Source: Tubulanus polymorphus (Eukaryota; Nemertea; Palaeonemertea; Tubulaniformes; Tubulanidae). Taken from it: 64,000 nucleotides of DNA. Positions 21,746-32,079 of this stretch are shown one piece after another (the stretch's first letter is position 1; the number at the start of each line of letters is the position of its first letter). The stretch lies in assembly GCF_964204645.1 (NCBI RefSeq), contig NC_134026.1, positions 11,808,450-11,872,449 of the forward strand, read 5' to 3'. Position numbers and translations under genes: made by a program. The notes below the pieces were generated by a model. That model ran no database searches and was not told where the DNA came from. It saw nothing but the letters and a program-made list of their open reading frames with translations.

Positions 21746-23535
21746 GGATTCCATTCTGAATTGCATGGTGCGCTTGGTGCTGAACACCGTTATCGCTGCT
21801 TTGCAGCTATATTTGATTTCGGTTTCGATGTTATAAAGGGTTCTTTTTGCTCTCCGAGCGGCGTTCAGAGCAATATCTAACGATTGAACACTCATTATTC
21901 TGGTGGCTATGGGCTGGTGGCTGGTGGCTTATTCCACTCGTATTACTAGCTTCCGAGGTTCCTATGCAAAAACTGACTGGCCAAATCATCTAAAATTTCC
22001 GGCAATCCGTCGATTTCTACCTCTGATTTGTAGCAGTTAGCTTTATTCATATCCCACTTTATTCGTGTCTGTGTCGGTGGGAAGTCGCTTTGATTGCGTT
22101 AATGGTTAGGATACCTACGATTATATGTCTAACTGCGGGATTGGTATTCTTGCAGAAATGAGACAATGGAATTCAGAAATAACGGGTTCAAATCAGTCAA
22201 AGACTTTCAGCAAATTCGGTAATCAAGGGTTCATCGGTTGTGTCGAGTTTAGATTCGGTAAAATGTAAGATGTCATTACGCGAGATAAAGGTACGAAACT
22301 CACTAAACGGGGATTTAGCCTGGGAGCCCACACGTGTAAGCAAGTCAACAAAATGCTATCGCGTTCCTATGCATTAGCACTTTCCAGCAGTGTGGGGTGG
22401 TGATTTCAGCTAGCACTTTGTTGTGTGTCCCCGGATGACAACCGTGGCTTTTTTTTGTCTTTTTCCCGCTCCACTCCGTTACGTGTCTGTCTTTCTGCAG
22501 GCCGGACGCCGAGTACCTATTGCTGTGGTGTTTGGCACCTTTCGCATGTTTGCGGATTTAGTCTCCGAACGTAAATAGGTTATCTGAACATGGTAGCAAT
22601 GCCTCATGGGTACTAACCATGGTATGTTCATCATTTCGCTTGATAAGCCTACCATTACTGGCCACTTAAAGTTTGTATCTCCAAGTAACCAGCTCCCAAC
22701 ATCTTGCGTGTATTTATATTTAGCAGTCGATCTACGATTGAGCGCCCCACATCCAAGCGTTTTCGAATTTTTTGTCCTCGTTCTGCTTTTTTTGGCGTGA
22801 ACAACATCAACTTTTGTCTCTTTTACAAGTGCCGGTGAGTGGTCATTCCTACGTTTAAGCCGAACAAACCCAATGCCTTCGGGCATGGGCTGTATAAGAA
22901 CAGTGTATTTCTCGGCACAAAAGGTATGAGGGGCATCTTTTTTCTCAACTCATTCGGAGATAATTAAACAGTTGTCGGGTTAATCGAACGGGCTGCGGTG
23001 TATTTTTGTATTTAGCTCGGACGGCTATTCAATGACCACGTTTTCTAATTTCATTTTGTCCCTGTTTGACGGACTTTGGCGCCCGCTGGTTTAAAATGCG
23101 TGAATAATGTGATATTTTCTGCGATACTGTCAAATTTGGAGGTATTGAACTCGCTCTTTTTGAGATCAGCAATTTCGACGCTGTGGTGGTCGGCCGTTAT
23201 GCCGAGTGACACAAGTATCGATTCGAACGTAAATTGCTGTTTTTCATTCTTTTCGACTGATGTCTGCAGTTTTGCGAAAGTTTATGGTTGCCGAATCGTA
23301 GTATTGTGATTGACCGGTACACCGTAGTTACTGATGCGGAATGGCTTTGGGTTATATTAAGGTCTATCCCACAGGTGTTGGAGTCAATTTCACAGTTTAC
23401 TTAAGTAATGAAAATCTGGACTTCAACAATATCAGTAATGGGAAAGTTAGGGTTCAGGCCAGAGGTCGAGACGCCCGCACTTTTCATATTTTTTCTTCCT
23501 TAATAATTGGGGTCAATAATCAATAAATAATAAGA
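21746..23535. other. unassigned, less AT-rich block with weak minus-strand coding signal
   Basis: Two minus-strand frames look more coding-like than background: 22886-22479 (135 codons, basic patch AKKSRTRTKNS) and 23283-23051 (77 codons, no ATG, containing QFTFESILVSLGITADHHS). They are in different frames and share no motif I can name; they could be pieces of a retroelement ORF1 or of a host gene. Confidence 0.3.
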
Positions 23536-23539
23536 ATAA

Positions 23540-23890
23540 AACCATCGAAAAAAGTATATGAAATAAAAAAATTGAACGATGTGTTACAGGAAATGAAACA
23601 TTAAAAAATAGTAAAAACTAAATACGGTGAAAAAACTCAGCTCATTTAAGTTATGGTAGTATAAACTCAACACGTGAATTTAGGGTATTTCTACCTGATA
23701 AATGGAATGTAAGGTTAAATGATGATAAATTAAAAGATTTATTAAGTTTTGAAACAATTTGTCATGGGAAAAATGAAGATGGTTTACATGATTTTGAAAT
23801 TGTTGAAATAATTGTTGAATGAATATGAAAAAATATGAAACATTGATTGGTTGAATAAAAATGAAAAATACAACAACCAACTAATAAAAA
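23540..23890 (+). pseudogene. third piece of AT-rich coding relic
   Basis: A plus-strand frame at about 23664-23821 stays open with FRVFLPDKWNVRLNDDKL and DGLHDFEIVEIIVE, ending TGA. Its composition matches 12427-14015. Probably a displaced fragment of the same type of element; product unknown. Confidence 0.3.
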
Positions 23891-23899
23891 ATTATCACA

Positions 23900-24239
23900 A
23901 AATTAGTAGATTCTGACATTCATTTGCTAGTGAATTAAACGCCATTGTACATGATCAGTGTAAAGGTTGTATATTTCTGGATATGGATTTTCCACCTATG
24001 TTATGGTTGCGTATATCTACCAGTGTTGTGAATCCGGGTTTGGTTCTCCAACTAGCGTTGTGGTAATAATCCTCTCGTCGATGTTGCGTCATCGATGAAT
24101 GACGTCATCCGGAATTTCAGATTTCATGGTAAATTTTAACATTTTGATATCTACCTTTTCGACTTTCTGATTGTGGGACTGTGGATGAGTTTAGTCTTTA
24201 TAATCCCATTTTATCTTTATTCAAACTTACGATGGGCGA
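23900..24239. other. unassigned sequence
   Basis: No recognisable feature. Confidence 0.4.
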
Positions 24240-24770
24240 TTTGTCTTATGCTTCGTATGCTTCGTAAAATGATAAACTATGAGGTTCAATTCTTCATTTT
24301 CTTATTACCGAAATTCCTCATTTGCTTTATAATTTGAAATGATTTCTACATTTAGTTCTTCGAAGCATTGTGTTCCACCGTACTTCATGCTAGTCTCAAT
24401 CAACAGATTGTTATCCAAGCCAATACCTTTATCGAGGGTAAGCCAGAGTACTAAATTGCTCGTTGTTCCTGTTCTAATGATTTTGTTTTCAAAGCAACTT
24501 CTGATCACTAATGCTATTCCTCCTGACCGAAACCTAGAAATTTTTTTCACGATTATTGGTGATTAGGTGGTATTCCCTAAACTAGTAAGTAATGTATTCG
24601 CCGAATCTTAGTCAGTATCGTCCAGTTTGGTCTCGGTCAGGATAAGAATGTCATGTGATCTTACTCTCATGAAATTCGTTTACAAAAGTTTTACTTTTCA
24701 GTCCACACACATTTAATGTTACTACGCTAATGTCTGGTTCCGTGCTTGCAGCCTAATCTTGGTTGTTTTC
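24240..24770 (-). pseudogene. non-LTR retrotransposon endonuclease fragment
   Basis: On the minus strand a series of frames reads as an APE-type endonuclease: VVTLNVCGLKSK near 24725, DILILTETKLDDTD near 24640, then SGGIALVIRSCFENK and LVLWLTLDK in 24550-24305. The order N-x-GL, TETxL and GGxAL matches LINE APE domains. Broken by stops near 24565 and 24690; no RT follows downstream, so this is an isolated fragment. Confidence 0.55.
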
Positions 24771-25025
24771 GGTTGTGGTTAATATTGTTTATTTTCAAGA
24801 GAAATTATAACAGATGGTCATGCATAACATTTCATATAAATATGAATAAAGAGTCGACAAGATGTTATAATATCTAGTGAAGGATAGCCCAATAAAAAGC
24901 AAGAATGCTTGTTTAGAGCATTGGGCCACCTTAAAACACACACAATCGCACATCATTCATTCCCCTCGCATACAGATTTTCAAAATCAACTGATGGAAGC
25001 ACGCAGCTCCTCGATCCCAGCCACT

Positions 25026-25638
25026 TTATATAAGGGTAATCCACGCACACACGCAGCCCCTCGATCCCGACCACTCTATATAAGGGTAATCCACGCACAC
25101 ACCACCCCTTGATCCCAGCCACTTTATATAAGGGTAATCCACGCACACACGCGGCCCCTCGATCCCAGCCACTCTATATAAGGGTAATCCACGCACATGT
25201 ACGCAGCCCCTCGATCCCGGCCACTCATTATAAGGGTAATCCACGCACACACGCAGCCCCTCGATAGCAGCCACTCTATATAAGGGTAATCCACTCACAC
25301 ACCACCCCCCGATCCCAACGACTTTATATAAGGGTGATCCACGCACACACGCGGCCCCTCGATCCCAGCCACTCTTTATAAGGGTGATCCACGCACACAC
25401 GAAGCCCCTCGATAGCAGCCACTCTGTATAAGGTTAATCCACGCACACACCACCCCTCGATCCCAGCCACTTTAAATAAGGGTGATCCACGCACACACGC
25501 GGCCCCTCGATTCCAGCCACTCTATATAAGGGTGATCCACTCACAAACGCGGCCCCTCGATCCCAGCCACTCTATATAAGGGTAATCCACGCACACTCGC
25601 AGCCCCTCGATCCCGGCCACTCTATATAAGGGTAATCC
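25026..25638. repeat. minisatellite A, about 48-56-bp unit, about 12 copies
   Basis: Units carry TATATAAGGGTAATCCACGC, then a CACACACGC stretch, then CCCCTCGATCCCAGCCACT. Length varies by a few bases. Long frames across it are repeat artefacts. Confidence 0.95.
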
Positions 25639-25974
25639 ACATTGTCGACGAGTAGAATCGGACAACAATCGCGGTTGTAGACATTGTCGACGAGTAGAAT
25701 CGGTCGACAATCGGGGTTGTAGACATTGTCGACGAGTAGAATCGGTCGACAATCGGGGTTGTAGACATTGTCGACGAGTTGAATCGGACGACAATCGGAG
25801 TTGTAGACATTGTCGACGAGTAGAATCGGTCGACAATCGGGGTTGTAGACATTGTCGACGAGTAGAATCGGACGACAATCGGGGTTGTAGACATTGTCGA
25901 CGAGTAAAATCGGTCGACAATCGGGGTTGTAGACATTGTCGACGAGTAGAATCGGCCGACATTTAGGATTGATA
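25639..25974. repeat. minisatellite B, 42-bp unit, eight copies
   Basis: Exact 42-bp period (starts at 25639, 25681, 25723 and onward). Each unit holds ATTGTCGAC, an 11-base spacer and GTCGACAAT, so each can fold into a 9-bp hairpin; a few units have point changes in the second arm. It directly abuts minisatellite A with no spacer. Confidence 0.95.
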
Positions 25975-26749
25975 GATCTCTACTTTTATCTGGAGTTGAG
26001 CCGCACGTCCCTATGGCGTAATGTCGTAAGATTCAATCAGTCCAATATTGGCGGATTAATTCCAAATACCAGTCCAATGTGATAAGTCTCCGCTGGAACT
26101 ATTTAATGCTATGGACTTGAGCCCTGCGCGACTCGTGGATATTTGAAAAGTCATGAAAAATCGTTTCATACACAAAATACGATGACAAAATGACTAAATA
26201 AACACGGAACAGTAAGAACAAGAAAGATCAGAGGTTTGCAATGATGGTTTATTTTTTGAAATCGGTTGAATGAGAGCTGAGTAGTGATGATATAATTAGA
26301 GTTGAATTAAAAAGAATTTAAAATCACCGCGTATATGGCTTCCGCGACTTAGTGTCACTGACACTAAGGTTCTCAGTGAACTTCTTTGTGGTGCGGACAC
26401 ACGAAAGTTGTGTTGATTTAGTGCCAGCAGGCAACCGCTGCGACCACTCAACCTATTGGAAAAAGTTTCACAATGCGAACATATTATTGTTCTGACAACG
26501 AATATTTCAACGAAAATAAAACTGCTTTCGTGCACAAGAGTATTCGCTTAAAGTTTCATTTATAGTACTATTATAATAACAATCAAAATTATCAAAACAT
26601 TGCTGATATGAAAACGATTACATGAGATATGAATATAAAAGAAACGCTAAATGATATATGATATGCGATGACATAGATACTGAATGTCACTTTGGGTTTT
26701 ATCTTTTAGTTTTTTTTCCACGCTCAATACAAAATCAATGAGACTTACA
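25975..26749. other. unassigned sequence
   Basis: A minus-strand 79-codon frame (26535-26296) has no recognisable motif. Nothing else noted. Confidence 0.4.
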
Positions 26750-26884
26750 CCTGGGGCTAGTTGCTCAAAAGTTGGTTAAAGATAGCCGGCCGTTAAATAC
26801 CATAGTAACAATGAAATTTCAATTGTCACCATATCAACTATCCACTAGTTAACTCTACCCAACTTTTGAGTAACCGGCCCCTGG
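26750..26884. mobile_element. MITE-like inverted repeat 1
   Basis: Ends CCTGGGGCTAGTTGCTCAAA and, inverted, CCAGGGGCCGGTTACTCAAA, about 135 bp in total. No coding. It shares its last CTGG with the next element. Confidence 0.75.
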
Positions 26885-27024
26885 GGCCAGTTGCACAGTC
26901 GTGACTTAAGTCCAAAAGTGGTCTTAAATCTTAAGACTGGTCTTAAGTCATTAGATTGGCTATAGAACGAAGTTGGTCTTAGATTGGTCTTAAGTCTAAG
27001 TCATGATTATGCAACTGACCCCAG
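26881..27024. mobile_element. MITE-like inverted repeat 2
   Basis: Ends CTGGGGCCAGTTGCACAGTC and, inverted, CTGGGGTCAGTTGCATAATC. The interior is rich in TTAAGTC and GGTCTTAAGT words. It lies head to tail with element 1 and has a similar CTGGGGC start but a different body. Confidence 0.75.
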
Positions 27025-28105
27025 ACTTCTAAGACTTAACCTCCCTCAGATCGGTAGAGATTTTAGCACTTCATTTCTTTCATTTCAATTTAAGCTATTT
27101 CAAGCAAGCCCCGCACAAGGTGTAGCGTCTGGCGCTCGCGCTGTCAGCCGCACTGTTAGAAATAATTACAGTTTTACAAGTAGATTGTCACAAAATTCAG
27201 TGTATTTCTGCAAAATCTATTGCGTTTTACAAAATTTCCTTGTAGAGACATTTAATTCTACAACTTATTCTTGTCAAGTTTGCACATAATCAACTTTGCT
27301 GCCAATATTTAATTGTAAAAATGCAACAATATTTTTTACAGTGCTCGATAACCAACATGAAAATATACGCCACCGTTATCCTTAAAAGTTGATTGGTAAT
27401 GCATTTGGTTTATTCGAAATTATAAAGACAACGGGCATCATGATACTGAATTAAATGACCCGTGTGAGATTTTATTGTCATTATTAAGAGGTGTTTGATT
27501 ACGAAGTAATTATGAAAATATGTATTTATGATAAAAGACGAGCCGTTATGAAACAATTTTGGTGTCGCTATGAAAAGGGCCACCAATTTGGACAATCATA
27601 GGCATAAGATACATTTATGTAATTATTGAAAGCTGAATTTAGGCCACTTAAAATTCATTTAATATCAAACAGAAAATAATTTTGAAAAACTACAAAAATT
27701 AAACATTGGCCAGTTTTAAAAAGGGGAGTGAAATTTTTGAAGTACCTCAAGGAAGGCATGAGGCACCCTGCATCCACCCGGCCTATTGATTTGTCACAAT
27801 TGAAAGATTTCTAAAAGAAAATCTCTATAGGGATCCACCCCCACCAACTGCTGAGGTTTTAGAATACATAACACGTCGAACGTGTAGAATTTCAAACTTA
27901 TACGAGTTCACCGGATGCAAAAAGGATTAAAATCGAGAGCGATGACAGTTAGCGTTGCAGTTACGATAGAGACGATAAACAGAAAATCATAAATTATAAA
28001 GAACTGAAGACAACGATATTGAGTCGTCGGAAAGGTACTTTGCAATCGTTAATGGACTGCAATCTGATGGCTAGTTCAAGATAGTGCGGACATTGTAAAG
28101 GGACG
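27025..28105. other. unassigned sequence
   Basis: No coding frame with motif. It may include the left part of the Merlin-like element, but I could not locate its inverted repeats. Confidence 0.35.
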
Positions 28106-28934
28106 ATGCGCTTAACGTTATACAAAAGTACAAAAGCTGGAAATGAGGGCTGCAAGCGAATAAAAGGTAAATTACATCGCCATCACTTGTCGGTTGGATG
28201 TGGAAGTTGGTTCGCGAGATCCAATCTGACGATAGCCGAAATTTTAGAGATTACCTATTGGTTATCGCGTGGCGTGCAACAATGTGTTATTCAGACTGAA
28301 ATGGGGCTCTCGAGCCGCACAATAGTTGATTGGGTGATTTTTTTCAGAGAAGTGTGCGATCAAACTGTTTTCCGTGAATGTAGAGCAATCGGTGGCCCAG
28401 GTTGTTGAAATAGACAATCGAAATTCGGCAAAAGAAAATACAACCACGGAAGACAGGTGGAATCGAACGTGGAAAGAATGCAAACGTGTTCATGGTTGCA
28501 GTCGAAAAATGGGATGCGGAAACGTTGGTACCGACAATCGAGAAGTGTATTTAACCGGGAACCACGATAATGAGCGATTGCTGGAAAGCATATTCTACTA
28601 GTTTGGGAGAGCGCGGATATAGTCACTCGACGGTTAATCATAGTGTCACTTTTTAGATCCTGAAACTAATGCATGTACAAATTTGATCGAGAATCAGTGG
28701 CTTCATGCAAAAAACTTTCCGAAATATCGAACAGTGAAAGAACATTTTGACTCTTATCTTGGCCAATACGTGCGAAGTAGGACCTTCGGATCCATTCCTG
28801 TCATTCATGACGTGAAAACAATTTATAATGCAAATGAAATGACAATACCACATTGGCGGACAAATGAAAATGTACTTCGTATTGATAAAGAGTCTAAAAT
28901 ATTAACGAATTGTAGTGTGTTATGGTTGAAATGA
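28106..28934 (+). pseudogene. Merlin/IS1595-like (ISXO2-type) transposase relic
   Basis: The first frame (28106-28408) reads WFARSNLTIAEILEITYWLS and MGLSSRTIVDWVIFFREVC, the helix-turn-helix part of ISXO2-like transposases used by Merlin elements. A frame change at about 28380 leads into VVEIDNRN (equivalent to the family's VEIDESK first catalytic Asp). Later frames give TVNH, FLDPETNACTNLIENQW (with the final Glu) and KNFPKYRTVKEHFDSYLGQY. About four breaks in total and a shortened middle, so inactive. Family assignment is from remembered motif order. Confidence 0.65.
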
Positions 28935-29829
28935 CACATGAGTACACATGACGATAGTTCCTAAAAATAGTAGTTGTTTTTTTTGTTTCTGTGAGAAATG
29001 ATAGGTCACACTAAACGAATCGGTGGAAAATGATGTTAACACAGACAAAAACGCCCGTCAGACCGATTCCTGGAAACCGCGAATCCGCGAATACAAAAGA
29101 GTGTCCGAAACATATACATAAACGAAGAGATTGGACATAGACACAAATTCATTAATACATTGATTTGACTTACTTTCAGGCACCTACTTTCGGGATAGTA
29201 ATTACATTATTCAAGTTGAATACATAAATCAAGTTGAAAGTAACGATATAAAGCAATATAAAACCCTAGACACTTGTGTTTGACCTGATCAATATATGGG
29301 ATTCGATCATAAGCCGTACGAATCACGGCGATATCGTAGTAGGACTCAATGCACAACATGCTGTATATTCGATGTGAACCGAATCACTGTAAACGGTGTG
29401 TATTGATATGAACCGAATCACTTCAAACGGTGCACTTACACGTGTGTGCTAGGTATAAATACTAATAATAATAAAGTCAAGCCGAAATTGAAACAAAATT
29501 TGCAATAGAAAATCCGGCAACATTGCTATGACACGTAGTACAAAAGATTTGTTTCTTCGTCCGAAAATAAAATTGATTTTGCAAATCGAATACACCATGA
29601 AACCTAACCCTGTTAAATAGAGGTGTAGGAATACGATGTTTACGAGGGTTAAAGTGCAATAAGTCAAAGCCTCCTCTGTCCGGATGCTAGGCCTACGCGC
29701 ATACGTAGGACTACATAAGCTAAAATGAAGATTTTATTAAAAAGCTGTTTTTTCATCATTAATGAAACTTGTATTCCATCAATTCCTGCTGAATCGAGTT
29801 ACTACAGAGCCCCGGATGTTATGCCCTTT
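28935..29829. other. unassigned sequence
   Basis: Contains two copies of GATGTGAACCGAATCACT-like text (about 29370-29430); otherwise no feature seen. Confidence 0.4.
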
Positions 29830-30370
29830 TTTTCGTCTGAGCATCTTTTCATTCGAACAAATTTTTTTGTCAGAGCAAAAAGTTTTTCGTTTAAACCGAA
29901 AATGTTTTATTCGATCAAACAAAATAGATTTCGCTATTATTCGAACAAAATTGTTTTCGCACACCAATTTTTTTTATTTATTCGAAAATGTTCGATCGAA
30001 CAGAATTGTTTTCATTCGAACTATTATTTGAACGAGATTCTTTTCGCACACCAATTTTTTTGTCGGGACAAAGAGTTTTTCATTCGAATAATAACATAGC
30101 TTTTTATTCGAACAAATATTTTTGTCAGAACGAAAAGTTTATCGTTTGAATAAAAAGTATATTGTTCGATTGAACAAAATTGTTTTCATTCGAACAAAAT
30201 TTTCTTGTCGGAACATTACGTTTTTCGTTCGAACAAGTATATTGATCTATCGAAGTGGTTTTCATTCCAAAGAAAAAGACTTTCGTGGAACTAAATAGTC
30301 TTTTCATCACGGTATAACGAGTAATCTTCATTCGAACAAAATAATCTTCACACCCAAACACAATAGGTAT
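29830..30370. repeat. degenerate repeat of TTCGAACAAA and TTTTTGTCRGAACAAA words
   Basis: ATTCGAACAAA and its inverse-like TTTGTTCGAA recur more than ten times, with longer phrases such as TTTTTGTCAGAGCAAAAAGT and CGCACACCAATTTTTTT repeated. Because the core is partly palindromic, similar frames open on both strands; none is a gene. Confidence 0.8.
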
Positions 30371-30399
30371 AATATGAACCTGGGTATTGTATCTAATAT

Positions 30400-30800
30400 C
30401 CATATTTATGCCTTTTCAGGTTGAAGCTTATCTTACATGTTTCTGACCATGTATGGAAGGGACACAACTTGTTTAGGTCACTTTGGAAATTAACTCGGTC
30501 CTGTACATTTAGGATTGCTCTGTCTCTTAGGACAGTGAATAGAAGACGACATAGGATACTACCTTGCGTGACTCCACTAGTTAGATCTACTTATTCCTGA
30601 TGGGACAGTTCCATTGATTTCGGCCACTTGTTTTCGATCGGAGAAAACTGCTGAGCCATTTAAGCGACCCATCTTTGATACCGTTTCCAAATAGCTTGTT
30701 TAGTAATCGCTGATGTAGTACCTTATCAAATGCTATGTCGAAATCCATAAAGACTATAAGGCCTAACAGTCGATTTTCCAGAGTCAACCAGATTTTCCAG
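30400..30800 (-). pseudogene. LINE reverse-transcriptase scrap
   Basis: The minus strand reads IVFMDFDIAFDKVLHQRLLN, the RT motif A region with FDKV, then LKWLSSFLRSK and in another frame SGVTQGSIL (motif B). Further downstream comes DLNKLCPFHTWSE-like text without the xxDD box, so an internal deletion removed the catalytic site. Jockey/CR1-type by feel. Confidence 0.6.
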
Positions 30801-32079
30801 AGTCAACCATCTGGTCCAGTTGTCCATGGTTACAAGTAAGCCTAATTGACTGTTTGTAGACCTTCATTCTATAAAACCGTGTTGACCGTTGAACAGGATT
30901 CTATCAAATTCCCTTCAATTTCTTTGATCTTAAAATAGGGATTGTCCCTGTTATTTATTTGGTAGGTAAATTTTGTTTGATTTGTTTTGATTGAGTGTCC
31001 CTTACAGACCCACCACACCTGCCGGGAGCGAAACAGGGGGTTTGATTTTGAAATCGAAAATCGAAGTACAGATATAGTTGTGTGATCGGCGGTCGAGTTT
31101 ACATATTTTTTTGTTTAAATCGAAGTACATGATTGGGAAATTCGGTTCCGGTTCATTCAAACAATCTTCCAGCCTAGTGTCAAGCGACTGATTGGGATGA
31201 ATTTTTCTGGCTGCCTAATTTAATACATCGAAATTTTGGAAATAGTTAGATTACAAGGTTGAAGATCATTTGTCCATTTTTGTATTTTTTTGGTCGTTAT
31301 CTGCGTGTAAATAGTCCGATAATTTAGTTTTTTTCCGGTAGATGTTGATATAGAAATTCTTATAAGTTGATTGTCCCGCGTGTTGACTAGATAGAAAGGA
31401 AGTACATTTCAAAACGCAAATTTTCCAGATGACAGCATGGTCCTTGGGTATCCGAAGTGTTGTTTATGACATCGACGGTGCAGCTCCGATGAGGATGGGT
31501 TTCTCCGTCAAGAGGTGCGCGATCGGTACTTCACATCTGGTGCTGAGTTTGCCTAAAAGTAAAAGTTTTCACACGGAGAGCAGTTTTGTGTTTCTAATAT
31601 ACAGTGCATGGTTAGGTCTGTGGGTGCGTCGAATCGAAGGGACAGTACTATGCGCATTGATAGACAGTCAGTAAGAAAGCGGCACAGGCACGTGAGTATT
31701 GAATACATATTTGTACACAAACGTATATACAGTCTTGATCGGGTTTTATTTAAACAATTATGTTTTTGGTAGTTTTTAATGAGACCGATGTCAAGAGGCA
31801 ACTTTCCAGTCATCATTGCGCGCAGATAGACTGAGCTTGCTATCCTGAAGCCAAAAAGGAGGCAGCTTTCCAGCTATCGCGGCAATGAGACTGAGTTTAC
31901 AGTCAAAACATCAGAAACAGTAAACTAATGCGTGGTAACTAATGCGTATGTGGTGATATAAAACATAAGTGGTCAGACAGTTCTATGCGTATTGATAGAC
32001 CGTCATCCCGGTTCGATATAAATCAGAACATACCTCAAGTGTCAAAGTCGGGTATGTAGGTGTATGGCGTTGGGTTTAA
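30801..32079. other. unassigned sequence
   Basis: No recognised gene. The part next to 32080 may be the 3' untranslated end of the Tx1-type LINE. Confidence 0.35.

Noticed and set aside
21680-21895. Minus-strand ORF as a gene beside MULE copy B
   Set aside because: It runs into the transposon tail, and part of it is a small dispersed repeat also seen near 36030.
24909-25640. CRISPR-like array of about 50-bp units
   Set aside because: Eukaryotic context, no unique spacers; the whole unit repeats, so it is a minisatellite.
25522-25962. Minus-strand ORFs of 104-146 codons with internal repeats
   Set aside because: The 42-bp period is a multiple of three, so frames stay open by chance across the minisatellite.
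29725-30099. Phe-rich ORFs of 89-124 codons
   Set aside because: Frames through the TTCGAACAAA repeat; similar frames open on the other strand.
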